Source of the DNA: Alphaproteobacteria bacterium
GTDB lineage: Bacteria; Pseudomonadota; Alphaproteobacteria; Acetobacterales; Acetobacteraceae
Reading direction: 5' to 3'
DNA: 64,000 bases
NCBI GenBank assembly: GCA_016869715.1
Contig: VGDM01000014.1
Location: 1 to 64,000 of the forward strand
The notes beneath the pieces are model-generated. The model did no database searches, was not told where the DNA came from, and worked only from the letters and a program-made list of their open reading frames with translations. Every line of letters starts with the position of its first letter. The first letter of the stretch is position 1. This document shows positions 34,606 through 43,971 of the stretch, one piece after another. Position numbers and translations under genes: made by a program.

Positions 34606-35640
34606 TTACCGCATCGGGGGCGCGTATTGCAGGCCGCCCTTGGTCCAAAGATTATTGATACTGCGCGGGAAGCCGATCGGGGTCATGTTGCGTTCCCAGA
34701 TTTCCCCGAAATTGCCGACAGCGCGAATGATGCGCGGCGCCCAATCGCGCTCAAGCCCAAGCATCTGGCCAAGATCACCGGTCTGGCCCATAAAGCGCTG
34801 AATTTCTGGATTGGTGCTATTGGCGAAATTACCAATATTGGCTTGCGTAATGCCAAGCTCTTCAGCGGTCACCAGGGCAAAATGCACCCAGCGCACCACG
34901 TCAAAGAAGCGCCAATCGCCCTTACGGATCACAGGACCGAGCGGTTCCTTGGAAATGATTTCCGGCAGCAGCAGGAAGCGATTGGCGTTGGTGCCCTGCG
35001 CCGCGGCAAAGGAGGCCAGGGAGGACGCATCAGACGTATAGGCATCGCAGCGCTTGTTGATGAAGGCGCTCCGGATTTCCTCAACATTCTCGATCACCAC
35101 GGGGGTGAAGCGCAGATTACTGGTGCGGAAGAAGTCGGTCATGTTGAGTTCGGTAGTGGTGCCGGGCTGCACGCATACAGTCGCACCATCAAGCTGCTTC
35201 GCGGAAGTGACACCGCTTTCGCGATGCACCATGAAGCCCTGGCCGTCATAGACATTGATGCCCGCGAAAACGAGACCCAAGGAGGCTTCGCGCGTCAGCG
35301 TCCAGGTTGTGGTCCGGGAAAGCATGTCAATTTCACCGGATTGCAGCATGGTGAAGCGCTGCTGCGTCGAAGAAGGCACAATGCGAACCCGGTTCGGGTC
35401 ACCGAAGATCGCTGTGGCCACAGCGCGGCAATAATCCACATCAAGCCCACGCCACACGCCCTGGCTATCCGGCAAGGAAAAGCCAACTGTAGAGGGTGAG
35501 GTGGAGCAGATAAGCTGCCCACGGGCGCGAATGGCGGCCATGGTATCGGCCGCCGGCGCTTGCGCCATGGCCGGGACGGAGGTGATGGCCATCAACCCCG
35601 CCAGGGCCGCGCCGGAAAGGACGCGGGTAAATCGTATCAT
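34606..35640 (-). CDS. General L-amino-acid ABC transporter substrate-binding protein (AapJ-like)
   Basis: The 344-residue protein has a signal peptide (LSGAALAGLMAITSVPAMA) and a family 3 solute-binding fold: MAAIRARGQLICSTSPSTVG, GVWRGLDVDYCRAVATAIFG, GEIDMLSRTTTWTLTREASL, TVCVQPGTTTELNMTDFFRT and YTSDASSLASFA. The extended C-terminus, ending INNLWTKGGLQYAPPMR, matches AapJ/BztA proteins, which bind a broad range of amino acids. The aapQ, aapM and aapP genes that normally follow are absent here and a terminator follows at once, so this is an orphan or works with a permease encoded elsewhere. Confidence 0.88.
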   Translation of the reverse strand: MIRFTRVLSGAALAGLMAITSVPAMAQAPAADTMAAIRARGQLICSTSPSTVGFSLPDSQGVWRGLDVDYCRAVATAIFGDPNRVRIVPSSTQQRFTMLQSGEIDMLSRTTTWTLTREASLGLVFAGINVYDGQGFMVHRESGVTSAKQLDGATVCVQPGTTTELNMTDFFRTSNLRFTPVVIENVEEIRSAFINKRCDAYTSDASSLASFAAAQGTNANRFLLLPEIISKEPLGPVIRKGDWRFFDVVRWVHFALVTAEELGITQANIGNFANSTNPEIQRFMGQTGDLGQMLGLERDWAPRIIRAVGNFGEIWERNMTPIGFPRSINNLWTKGGLQYAPPMR

Positions 35641-35750
35641 TTTTTGTCTCCCACAGGTTCAGGAAGCCGGATTGCCCCAGCGACACCCTTATAACATGAA
35701 CGTGACCGGGTCCAAGGCCAAGCATTTTTTTGGCAGCGGCGCCCCATGAG

Positions 35751-37031
35751 TCAGACGCGCAGCCTGATCCCGCACCACTCAGTGACAAACGTAGATATGG
35801 TGCGTGTGCATGTGCGCAAATCCTCAATCGAGGTGCGCTCATCAAAGGCATGCGCGCCCTCGCCCTTCGGGCCATAGCAAAGGCCGGGGATGTCGAAATA
35901 AAGCCCATAATAGCGCGTGTCATTCACGGCCGTGGTGCGCCGTTCCGGCAGCTGCCCGCCATGCACCGAGGCATGGGCGGCAGCGAGCACCGCTTCGGCC
36001 TCACTGCCTGGTTCCAGCACAAAGAGGTCGTTCTGAAAGCCGGTCCAGACGATCTCGGGCGGGTTATTGGCCAGGAAGCCATCACCCTTGGCAGCCGCGC
36101 GCCCGGTCGCTTCAATGCCGGCCATGGCTTCTTCCGGCGAGGTACCGGGCAAAAGACCGATGCGGCAATCCACCTCACACCAGGCAGGCGTGGAAGATGC
36201 CCAATCGCCGCCGCGAATAATGCCGGGATTGAATTTGATCGGGTCCTTGATGTCGTCATACCAGGTGCTGGCAAGCGCGGCTTCGTTCAATGTGCGGGTG
36301 TGCGCGTAAAGCGCCTGCATCAGCACATAGGCCGACATGATGGCATTGCTGCCATCCTGCGCCACCGCAACACGCACAGGAATGCCGCGCACGCGGAGCC
36401 GAAACCAGATGGTTCCGGTTTGGCTGCGGGTGATGGTATGGCCGGTAGGTTCCGGCACCAGCGCAGCGTCAGCACGATAACCGCGCAGCAGCGTGGAAAG
36501 CGCGCCATTGCCGGTGCTCTCTTCCTCGGTCACGGTCTCCACGTAGACATCAGCGGCGGGTTCAAAGCCGGCATCGCGAATGGCATCCATGGCATAGACC
36601 ATGCAGGCGACGCCCGATTTCATGTCATGCGCCCCGCGCCCATACATCCAGCCATCGCGCATCAAGGCGGCATAGGGCGCGTGGGTCCACATATCGGCAG
36701 GGCCTTCCGGCACCACATCAATATGGCCTTGCAGGATCAGGCTGCGCCCGGTGGGGTTCTTCGCGCGGTAGGCCGCCACCAACTGCACGCTGCCAGCGGG
36801 ATCACATTCCACCATTGGCGCCATTTTCGGATACGGCGGCACATCGGCCAACGTGTAGCGGTCCACCGCATAACCGCGCGCCGCCATTTGGCGGGCGAAC
36901 CAATCCTGCAAGGGCGCTTTGCGGCCACGCAGGCTTGGAAAGCGCACCAGCTCCGCCAGGAACTGCACCTGCTTGTCGAAATTCGCATCAATGGCGGCGG
37001 AAATCCGCGCCATGGCTTCCTTATCGGCCAT
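35751..37031 (-). CDS. M20-family metallopeptidase / deacylase (ArgE/DapE type)
   Basis: The 426-residue protein has the M20 catalytic core: LILQGHIDVVPEGPADMW with the first metal His and Asp, YGRGAHDMKSGVACMVYAMD with the bridging Asp, ETVTEEESTGNGALSTLLRG with the general-base Glu pair, and GPKGEGAHAFDERTSIEDL with the last His. An insert dimerisation domain lies at about 200-320. Members deacylate N-acyl amino acids or cleave small peptides. The exact substrate (N-formyl or N-acetyl amino acid) is unclear. The neighbouring amino-acid and peptide binding-protein genes suggest a catabolic role in peptide or amide use. Confidence 0.88.
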   Translation of the reverse strand: MADKEAMARISAAIDANFDKQVQFLAELVRFPSLRGRKAPLQDWFARQMAARGYAVDRYTLADVPPYPKMAPMVECDPAGSVQLVAAYRAKNPTGRSLILQGHIDVVPEGPADMWTHAPYAALMRDGWMYGRGAHDMKSGVACMVYAMDAIRDAGFEPAADVYVETVTEEESTGNGALSTLLRGYRADAALVPEPTGHTITRSQTGTIWFRLRVRGIPVRVAVAQDGSNAIMSAYVLMQALYAHTRTLNEAALASTWYDDIKDPIKFNPGIIRGGDWASSTPAWCEVDCRIGLLPGTSPEEAMAGIEATGRAAAKGDGFLANNPPEIVWTGFQNDLFVLEPGSEAEAVLAAAHASVHGGQLPERRTTAVNDTRYYGLYFDIPGLCYGPKGEGAHAFDERTSIEDLRTCTRTISTFVTEWCGIRLRV

Positions 37032-37070
37032 GCTGATCAGTCTTTCCCATCACTGGTTGTCATGCTTCGT

Positions 37071-38639
37071 TCAGGGAAGGCTCGCCAGCAGCGCAATGGT
37101 ATACGAGGAAGGCGAGGCATCATATCTCAACTTATTCCTGAGCCCCGCCCAGGAAACCTTCAGATAAAAGATTGGAATGACGCCGGTATCTTCCATACCA
37201 ACCCGCATCGCCCCAGCCGTCAGCGCCCTGCGCCGCGTGGTATCCATGGTGCGCATAGCCTCGGCCAAGGGCGCATCCATCGCCGGGATTGAATAATGCT
37301 GGCGATTGAAGGGGCCGGCGCTGGTTTCGCTATTGCGGGTCATCAGCACCTGGCGAAGCGTATTGGCCGCGATGGAGGAGGTTTAGGTGGTCATGAACAT
37401 CGAAAACTCCCGTGCTGTCGCACGGGTGAAAAGATTGGCGGGCGGCAGGACCTCCACCCGGGTTTCAATGCCAAGCCGCGTCCAGCCCTGCGCAATGACC
37501 TGCGCCACATCAGTGTCTGAGGCAAACCAGCCATTGGGGCTATGGATGGTGATGCGGAAACCATCAGGATAGCCCGCTTCACGCAGCAAAGCGCGCGCCT
37601 GATCCAGTTCATAACGCGGCGGCGGCATATTGGGCGCGCGGTCGACAACGGCGGGGGTAGCGAATTATTCCGCCGGCATGCCTTGGCCCATCAGCAGCCG
37701 ATCCACAATGCCTTGGCGATTGATCGCGAGCGAAAGCGCGCGCCGCACCCGCGCATCGCGCAAGGGGTTCCTTTCCAGAACGCGGCCTTGCTTGTCGGTA
37801 ACGAAAGGTGGAGGGTCAGGCGCGGCATTGGGGAAGATATAGGCGGTACCATTGCTGGCGACACCAAAGACTGAAAGCCGCGGATCATTGGTCAGGCGTT
37901 GCACATCCTGCACGGGGACGAAATCAATCAAATCCACATCGCCGGAGAGCAAGGTAGCCACACGCGCCCCGGCATTGCTGATGAAGCGCGTCACCACCCT
38001 TTCCCAGGGCTGCGTTTCACCCCAATAATTGGGGTTACGGGTGATTTCATGCCTCTCCCCCTGAGAAAAGCCGACATGGCGATAGGCGCCGGTTCCAATC
38101 ATGGCACGGCCCGCGTTGAAATCCCCGAGCGTCGCATTGGCGTGCAGGGTCCGCGACAGGATCATGATGTTTGACAGGTCCCAATCCAGAAAAGGATTAG
38201 GTTCCCTGGTGCGGATCAGCGCGCGGCGCGGTTCCGGGATTTCAATGGTGGCAATGCTGCGTATAAAGGGTGTGAAGGGGCCGGGGCTATTAGCGATGGT
38301 CGGCACACGCGCATAGGAAAAGGCAAGATCCTCGGCCGAGAAGGGCGCGCCGTCGTGGAATTTAACACTATCGCGCAGCCTGAATTCCCAGGTGTGGTTA
38401 TCAATCGCGCGCCAGGATTCGGCAAGGCGTGGCACCAGCCGGCCGGAAGTGTCGAAATCCACCAGGGTTTCGAAAATCTGTCGCAGAATGGCGTTATTCG
38501 GGTTGGAAGAATCATAATGCGGGTCCATGCCCGAAGGGGCGGATTGCGCGCCGATGGTCAGGTTGCGCTGCGCCTGAACGGGTATAAACCCCAAAAACAT
38601 CGAGCCTGCCGCCAAGATCAGCGTTTTCAATATGCTCAT
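37071..38639 (-). pseudogene. Peptide/dipeptide-type ABC substrate-binding protein with two internal stops
   Basis: ATG 38639 opens a DppA-fold binding protein with signal peptide (TLILAAGSMFLGFIPVQA), MDPHYDSSNPNNAILRQIFE, VKFHDGAPFSAEDLAFSY and ALSLAINRQGIVDRLLMGQG. TAA codons interrupt it at 37665-37667 (after QGMPAE, where Gln is likely) and 37383-37385 (after FSMFMTT). All three segments are in the same frame, and the last reads QVLMTRNSETSAGPFNRQHY to a natural stop at 37071. Uninterrupted it would be 522 residues. It lies 40 bases downstream-side of the M20 gene start on the same strand, so it was probably expressed with it. Confidence 0.85.
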
Positions 38640-38793
38640 GGCTCTTTACCTTGTTCCCAGGGAAATTAGCTTCACGCCCCTGTCGAGCTTCGTCAATCAA
38701 GCCCTGGCGGGCTGTTTTTGCCGCAACCGGAATTATCCGCGCGCTTTCCCCAAGGGGCCTGCCTGTGCTTGGGTGTGTTTGCAGGAGCCAACC

Positions 38794-39885
38794 ATGCCGA
38801 ATGCCGAATCGCCCGGGCCGTCGTCAACGCGCCATACGCAAACCGCCATACTCGCCGAAAGGGGCGCGGTTTTCCTGCTGCTGGCCTTGCTGCTGTATGG
38901 CGTTATTCGTGTACTGGAGCCCTTCGGCCTTGCCATTGCTTTTGGCACCTTTATCGCCATCGGTACCTGGCCGCTCAGGGATGCGATGGTGAACCGCAAC
39001 ATCCCTCGCAGTATCGCTGCAGCCCTTATGCTCTTGGTGCTGATCCTGTCTCTGGCGATACCCGCGCTGGCACTGACACCGGAATTGGGCGGGCAGATTG
39101 CCAATGCTTCTAAAGTTGCGCGCGAATTATTGGCGGGCCTGCCGGAGGCACCGCCCACCTGGCTCTCCGGGCTTCCTTTGGTCGGTGGCGCGATCAGCAA
39201 TTGGTGGCCGCAATTACTCCATTTTCAGGGCGATTTTTCGGAATTGCTGGCGCCTTATGCCGGGCGCATCACCAGCCTTTTGGTGGATATCGGTCAGGCG
39301 GCGGCAGCGAGTGTGGTGCAAATCCTGCTCGCGCTGATTGTCGCTACTGCCTTCTGGATCAATGGCGACAAGCTGGCGCATGAGGTGACGGATATAGCCA
39401 CGCGTCTAGGCGGTGAAGCAGGACGAAATGCGGTCAGCGCAGCCGAAGGTGCGGTGCGCGGCGTGGCCTGGGGCATTGTTGGCACGGGCATCATCCAGGC
39501 CATGCTGATGGGCATTGGCCTTGCCATTGCAGGCGTGCCCGGCATTGGCATGATTTCCTTCCTGACGCTGATCTTTTCCATCAGCCAGATCTTGGGGCCA
39601 TTGGTGGTGGTCGCCTGGCTTGGTGCGGCGGCTTGGCTCTACAGCGAAGGCCAAATGGTTTGGGCCATTTTCATGGGACTTTGGGGGCTGATCATGGTCT
39701 CGGGCAGCGACAACATCGTGCGGCCCTTGCTCATCAAACGCAGCAGCGAAATGCCATTATCGCTGATCATTCTTGGCGTCTTTGGCGGCTTGATCGCCTT
39801 TGGCTTCCTCGGGCTCTTCATCGGGCCGGCCTTGCTTGCTGTCGCGCATGGGCTGCTCAAGGCCTGGCGCAGCGCTGGAGGCTGA
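38794..39885 (+). CDS. AI-2E family transporter (PerM/UPF0118)
   Basis: The 363-residue membrane protein shows the AI-2E/PerM pattern of about seven to eight helices with two N-terminal helices (AVFLLLALLLYGVIRVLEPF, then PRSIAAALMLLVLILSLAIP), a soluble helical segment and a C-terminal block with GVPGIGMISFLTLIFSISQI, LGVFGGLIAFGFLGLFIGPALL. Family members include proposed autoinducer-2 exporters and Na+/H+ antiporters, so substrate is open. ATG 38794 has AGGAG eight bases upstream. The frame extends further 5' but without a ribosome site. Confidence 0.82.
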   Translation: MPNAESPGPSSTRHTQTAILAERGAVFLLLALLLYGVIRVLEPFGLAIAFGTFIAIGTWPLRDAMVNRNIPRSIAAALMLLVLILSLAIPALALTPELGGQIANASKVARELLAGLPEAPPTWLSGLPLVGGAISNWWPQLLHFQGDFSELLAPYAGRITSLLVDIGQAAAASVVQILLALIVATAFWINGDKLAHEVTDIATRLGGEAGRNAVSAAEGAVRGVAWGIVGTGIIQAMLMGIGLAIAGVPGIGMISFLTLIFSISQILGPLVVVAWLGAAAWLYSEGQMVWAIFMGLWGLIMVSGSDNIVRPLLIKRSSEMPLSLIILGVFGGLIAFGFLGLFIGPALLAVAHGLLKAWRSAGG

Positions 39886-39955
39886 GACCCTAAGGGCTGG
39901 CAAAGCCCGCATCCCGCGTTATGACTAGCCCGAAGAGAGGGCAGGAGAGAGACCC

Positions 39956-41029
39956 ATGGCCACACGCAGGCATCGCATCGCTGTCATCCCTGGCGATGGC
40001 ATTGGCAAGGAAACCACACCCGAAGGGCTTCGCGTACTGGATGCCGCGGCGCGGCGCTTCGGTTTTGAACTGAAACTGACGCATTACGATTGGTCCTGCG
40101 AAACCTACACCAAGAACGGCAGGATGATGCCGGATGATGGCATGGATCGGCTGAAGGATAGCGACAGCATTTTCCTGGGTGCTGTGGGCTGGCCCGGTGT
40201 GCCGGATCATGTCTCGCTTTGGGGTTTGCTCATCCCGATCCGCCGCGGCTTTGACCAATACGTCAATCTGCGCCCCTGCCGCTTGTTGCCGGGCGCGACC
40301 ACGCCGCTCGCGAACCGTGGCCCCAAGGATATTGATTTCATCGTGGTGCGCGAAAATACGGAAGGCGAGTATTCTTCAAGCGGCGGGCGCATGTTCGTTG
40401 GCACGGACCGCGAATTCGTCTCCCAGGAAAGCGTCTTCACGCGCATCGGTGTGGATCGCGTGCTGCGCTACGCCTTTGAATTGGCACAGACCCGCGCGCG
40501 CAAGAAGGTGACAAGCGCCACGAAATCCAATGGCATCACCTTCACGATGCCCTATTGGGATGAACGCTTTGCGGAAATGGCGAAGAAATTTCCGGGCATC
40601 ACCACGGACCAGTTCCATATTGATATCCTCTGCGCGCATTTCGTGCAGCATCCGGATTGGTTTGATGTGGTGGTGGGCTCCAACCTGTTCGGTGATATCC
40701 TGTCAGATCTTGGGCCGGCGGTGGCGGGTTCCATCGGCATTGCGGCGAGTGCCAATATCAATCCCGAAAAGCACTTTCCTTCGATGTTTGAACCCGTGCA
40801 TGGCAGCGCGCCGGATATCGCGGGCAAATTCATCTGCAACCCAATCGGACAGATCTGGTCGGGGGCGATCATGCTGGAACATCTCGGTGAAAAACAGGCC
40901 GCCGATGCGATCCTGGCCGTGATTGAAAAGCTGCTGGCGGAAGGTGGCCCGCGCACGCGTGACATGGGCGGGCAGGCCGGCACTGTGGATGTCGGGCGTG
41001 CGATTGCCGAAGCCGTCGCGAAATTCTGA
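39956..41029 (+). CDS. Tartrate dehydrogenase / D-malate dehydrogenase-type decarboxylase
   Basis: The 357-residue protein belongs to the isocitrate/isopropylmalate dehydrogenase fold. AVIPGDGIGKETTPEGLRVL at the N-terminus, LRPCRLLPGATTPLANRGPK, VVRENTEGEYSSSGGRMFVG (substrate Arg/Glu region) and VVGSNLFGDILSDLGPAVAG plus EPVHGSAPDIAGKFICNPIG (metal Asp and NAD sites) are visible. LWGLLIPIRRGFDQYVNLRP is the pattern of tartrate and D-malate dehydrogenases (TtuC, DmlA) rather than LeuB. It oxidises tartrate or D-malate with NAD and divalent metal. A terminator lies 14 bases downstream, so it is probably a single-gene unit. Confidence 0.85.
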   Translation: MATRRHRIAVIPGDGIGKETTPEGLRVLDAAARRFGFELKLTHYDWSCETYTKNGRMMPDDGMDRLKDSDSIFLGAVGWPGVPDHVSLWGLLIPIRRGFDQYVNLRPCRLLPGATTPLANRGPKDIDFIVVRENTEGEYSSSGGRMFVGTDREFVSQESVFTRIGVDRVLRYAFELAQTRARKKVTSATKSNGITFTMPYWDERFAEMAKKFPGITTDQFHIDILCAHFVQHPDWFDVVVGSNLFGDILSDLGPAVAGSIGIAASANINPEKHFPSMFEPVHGSAPDIAGKFICNPIGQIWSGAIMLEHLGEKQAADAILAVIEKLLAEGGPRTRDMGGQAGTVDVGRAIAEAVAKF

Positions 41030-41042
41030 CCGGCCAAAAAAT

Positions 41043-41079
41043 AAGGGCTCGCCGGATCACACCGGCAAGCCCTTTTTCG
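41043..41079. terminator. Terminator shared by convergent dehydrogenase and thiolase genes
   Basis: AAGGGCT.GCCGG and CCGGC.AGCCCTTTTTCG form a strong stem with an A-rich left flank and T-rich right end, between the convergent stops at 41029 and 41104. It could serve both strands. Confidence 0.85.
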
Positions 41080-41103
41080 TAACACAATAAGCGCAGAAAG
41101 CGC

Positions 41104-42276
41104 TTACCGCTCCAGGCACATGGCAACACCCATGCCGCCACCGATGCAGAGCGTCACCAAGCCCTTCTTCGCGCCGCGCTTCTGCATTTCAAACAACAGC
41201 GTCGTCAGCACGCGGGCACCAGAAGCGCCAATCGGGTGACCAAGGGCAATGGCGCCGCCATTCACATTCACCTTGCCGGTATCCCAGCCAAGATCTTTGT
41301 TCACCGCAATGGCCTGCGCGGCGAAAGCCTCATTGGCTTCGATCAGGTCAAGATCATCAATCTTCCAACCCGCCTTCGCCAAGGCCTTGCGCGAAGCGGG
41401 AATGGGGCCCGTGCCCATGATGGAGGGATCAACGCCCGCCGTCGCCCAGGACACGATGCGCGCGAGCGGCGCAATGCCGCGCTTGGCGGCTTCCGCAGCC
41501 GTCATCACCACCACCGCCGCCGCGCCATCATTGATGCCGGAAGCATTGCCGGCAGTCACCGACCCATCCTTGGCAAAGGCTGGGCGGAGCTTGCCCAGAA
41601 TTTCGAGCGTTGTGTCCGGCTTCGGATATTCATCGGCCGAGACAACAACATCGCCCTTGCGGCCCTTCACCGTGACCGGCGTGATTTCATCGGCGAAACG
41701 GCCCGCCGCCATGGCTTCACCGGCCTTGCGCTGCGAATTGACGGCGAATTGATCCTGTTCATCGCGCGTGATCTGGAAGGCTCGGGCAACATTCTCGGCC
41801 GTATTGCCCATGTGATAGCCATGGAAGGCATCCATAAGCCCATCGCGCAGCATGGTATCCATCAGCGAAAGATCACCCATCTTCTGCCCGGCGCGCAGCT
41901 GCTGCGCATGGGGTGCTTGCGTCATGCTTTCCTGACCACCTGCCACCACAATGCGCGCATCGCCGGTCGCGATCTGTTGCGCTGCCAGCGCCACGGCGCG
42001 CAGGCCTGAGCCGCAAAGCTGATTAATGCCAAGGGCCGTGTGTTCCACCGGAATGCCGGCATTTACGGAAGCTTGACGCGCCGGATTCTGCCCCGCACCG
42101 GCCGCCAGGATCTGGCCCAGAATAACCTCATCCACTTCGGCTCCTTCAATGCCGGCGCGCTCCATGGCGGCCTTGATGGCAACCGTGCCCAAAGCATGCG
42201 CGGGCAAGAAGGCGAAAGCCCCGTTGAAGGCGGCAACCGGTGTGCGGGCGGCAGAGGCGATGACGATTTCAGTCAT
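41104..42276 (-). CDS. phaA: Acetyl-CoA C-acetyltransferase (beta-ketothiolase)
   Basis: The 390-residue thiolase II condenses two acetyl-CoA to acetoacetyl-CoA. [20 protein letters not shown] carries acyl-accepting Cys88, [20 protein letters not shown] and [20 protein letters not shown] carry the catalytic Asn/His loop, and [17 protein letters not shown] the second catalytic Cys. Proximity to a PHA-synthase-like gene and phaR supports the PhaA role, though an AtoB role in ketone metabolism is possible. No phaB reductase is adjacent. Confidence 0.9.
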   Translation of the reverse strand: MTEIVIASAARTPVAAFNGAFAFLPAHALGTVAIKAAMERAGIEGAEVDEVILGQILAAGAGQNPARQASVNAGIPVEHTALGINQLCGSGLRAVALAAQQIATGDARIVVAGGQESMTQAPHAQQLRAGQKMGDLSLMDTMLRDGLMDAFHGYHMGNTAENVARAFQITRDEQDQFAVNSQRKAGEAMAAGRFADEITPVTVKGRKGDVVVSADEYPKPDTTLEILGKLRPAFAKDGSVTAGNASGINDGAAAVVVMTAAEAAKRGIAPLARIVSWATAGVDPSIMGTGPIPASRKALAKAGWKIDDLDLIEANEAFAAQAIAVNKDLGWDTGKVNVNGGAIALGHPIGASGARVLTTLLFEMQKRGAKKGLVTLCIGGGMGVAMCLER

Positions 42277-42414
42277 GGAGGATTTCCTTCCTCAAGAAAT
42301 AGGGTTTAAGCATCTTCTACTCATCCTCCGCGCCCAAGGGAGACGCCTGGCGTTAAACTTCAGCGATCATACAGCCACATCGTCGACTCCGCCGCGGCAA
42401 GCGAGGCTGCATGG

Positions 42415-43548
42415 TCACAAACCGCGCAACCACTCGCGCATGGGCTGCCACAGCGCGGCCTCGGCCGCAATACCGGCGACCATGCCGATATGCCCCGCCG
42501 GCGCAATATGCAGCTTGACCCGACGCAAGCGGCTGGTCAGTGCCAAGGCGGAAGCTGGGGGCACAATGCGGTCCCGATGCGGAATGGCGGCAAAGGTCGG
42601 TCCCTGCCAAAGGGCCGGGTCCACCACCTGTCCAGCGACCCGCCAGGAAAGCCCCGCCGGTTCATTCCGCCCATACCAGCCACCAATGCATTGCCGCGCC
42701 ACCGGGGCGGCTAAGGGCACGCCATCATTCAACCAATCCTCCAGCGCCACAAAACGCCTGGCCGCCGGGGATGCCTGGTCTAGTCGCCCAAAACTCCGGA
42801 ATTTCTCAGCAACGCCATAGGGATCCAGGCTGGCAAACAGGGTTTGCAGCACATCCACCGGCAGCGCGCCGCTGGGTTCCATCAACGCCTCCAGCCCCGG
42901 CAGCGCGCCAGCAGCGGCGCGCGCCCGCGCCTCTCCATCCGGCCCCGCATGAAAATCCCAAGGGGTCGCGAGCAAAGCGAGGCCGCGCACCAAATCCGGC
43001 CGGCGCAGCGCAAGGGCCAGGCCAAGCAAGCCCCCCATGCAATAGCCGACCAGGAACACCGGGCCCGGGGCGGCCATCAGCGCGCGTTCCAGCCGCCCGG
43101 CGATGTAATCGGTCAGGGCGAAGTGCCTTTCGGCCTCCCCCGGCCAGCCCCAATCGAGCAAAAGGGTGCGGAACCCCTGCCCCGGCAGCCAGCGCAGCAG
43201 CGACGCTTCCGGCATCAAATCAAGCACATAGGCTCGGTTCACCAGCGAAGGCACAAAGACGACGCTGGGCCCCTGCCCGCCATAATCTAGCAATCTGCTG
43301 TCTTCCTCAGCCCATATGGCGGGCACTGGCGGCGCCTCCCGCCCAGAAGGATGGCGCCGATAGGCCGCAAGCCCGGCCATCAGTGCCCGATCCGCCCGCA
43401 GCAGCCGGTTCAGAACCGCGCCGCGAAACGCCTCAGGCGCGTGGCCGGCGTTGGCGAGGGCGGCGCTGATTCGCGCGGCTTCCGCCTGACCCGCTTTCGA
43501 GTTCGGCCAGGCGCCGTTCCAGGGTGGCAAGCCGTTCGGCCATGGCAT
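42415..43548 (-). CDS. PHA synthase-like alpha/beta hydrolase (PhaC related)
   Basis: This roughly 377-residue protein has the PhaC hallmarks: lipase-like box VFLVGYCMGGLLGLALALRR with a Cys nucleophile in GYCMG, RTLLLDWGWPGEAERHFALT, the YGRNEP segment, the catalytic Asp in PHRDRIVPP and His in IAPAGHIGMVAGIAAEA (GHIxxxxG). It is shorter than class I PhaC, about the size of class III. The start is uncertain: ATG 43548 gives a 116-base out-of-phase overlap with the upstream gene, and earlier in-frame ATG codons at 43575 and 43647 would overlap more. A later start would trim the N-terminus before EAARISAALANAGHAPEAF, which looks conserved, so I prefer 43548. Confidence 0.78.
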   Translation of the reverse strand: MPWPNGLPPWNGAWPNSKAGQAEAARISAALANAGHAPEAFRGAVLNRLLRADRALMAGLAAYRRHPSGREAPPVPAIWAEEDSRLLDYGGQGPSVVFVPSLVNRAYVLDLMPEASLLRWLPGQGFRTLLLDWGWPGEAERHFALTDYIAGRLERALMAAPGPVFLVGYCMGGLLGLALALRRPDLVRGLALLATPWDFHAGPDGEARARAAAGALPGLEALMEPSGALPVDVLQTLFASLDPYGVAEKFRSFGRLDQASPAARRFVALEDWLNDGVPLAAPVARQCIGGWYGRNEPAGLSWRVAGQVVDPALWQGPTFAAIPHRDRIVPPASALALTSRLRRVKLHIAPAGHIGMVAGIAAEAALWQPMREWLRGL

Positions 43549-43840
43549 CCCGGGCAGCGCCCCCGCTGCCGCCATGGCCCTGATCCCCGCCAGCCCCAGG
43601 TGGAGCGGCAGCGGGCGCGGGCCGCGGCGGCGGAGCGGCGCTGTCATGCGGCGCGGCTCCGGGCGTGAAGGGCTTGCTGAATTGCGCGGCGGCGCGGAAC
43701 CAGGCCGCGCCGAGCGAGGCAAAAGCCGCCAATCTTTCCGCAAGCTCGGGATCGGCGGTGAGCCCGGCCACCTCGCTCTGCCAAAGCGCGATCCAGTCTT
43801 CCGCCAATCGGTCGAGATCTTCGGGCCCAGCCATAGACAA
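43433..43840 (-). CDS. PhaE/PhaR-synthase-subunit-like small protein
   Basis: The 135-residue protein starts MSMAGPEDLDRLAEDWIALW, has a helical segment with LAAFASLGAAWFRAAAQFSK, a Pro/Ala-rich linker and a short C-terminal coiled coil (MAERLATLERRLAELESG) ending in basic residues. Its position directly upstream of, and overlapping, a PhaC-like gene and its helical/coiled-coil layout resemble the second subunit (PhaE) of class III PHA synthases, but similarity is only of type, not of clear motif. It starts divergently from phaR with 131 bases between start codons. Confidence 0.6.
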   Translation of the reverse strand: MSMAGPEDLDRLAEDWIALWQSEVAGLTADPELAERLAAFASLGAAWFRAAAQFSKPFTPGAAPHDSAAPPPRPAPAAAPPGAGGDQGHGGSGGAARDAMAERLATLERRLAELESGSGGSRANQRRPRQRRPRA

Positions 43841-43971
43841 CGCTTATAGCCGCATCCGCAACGGCGCGATATGACCCGCAGCGCACGTTTTTGCACTGCA
43901 ACAGGCTTGCGCCTTGCGGTATGAAGCGTGATAGGTCCAATTCAGAACCGCACAAGCCGAGGCAAGTATCC

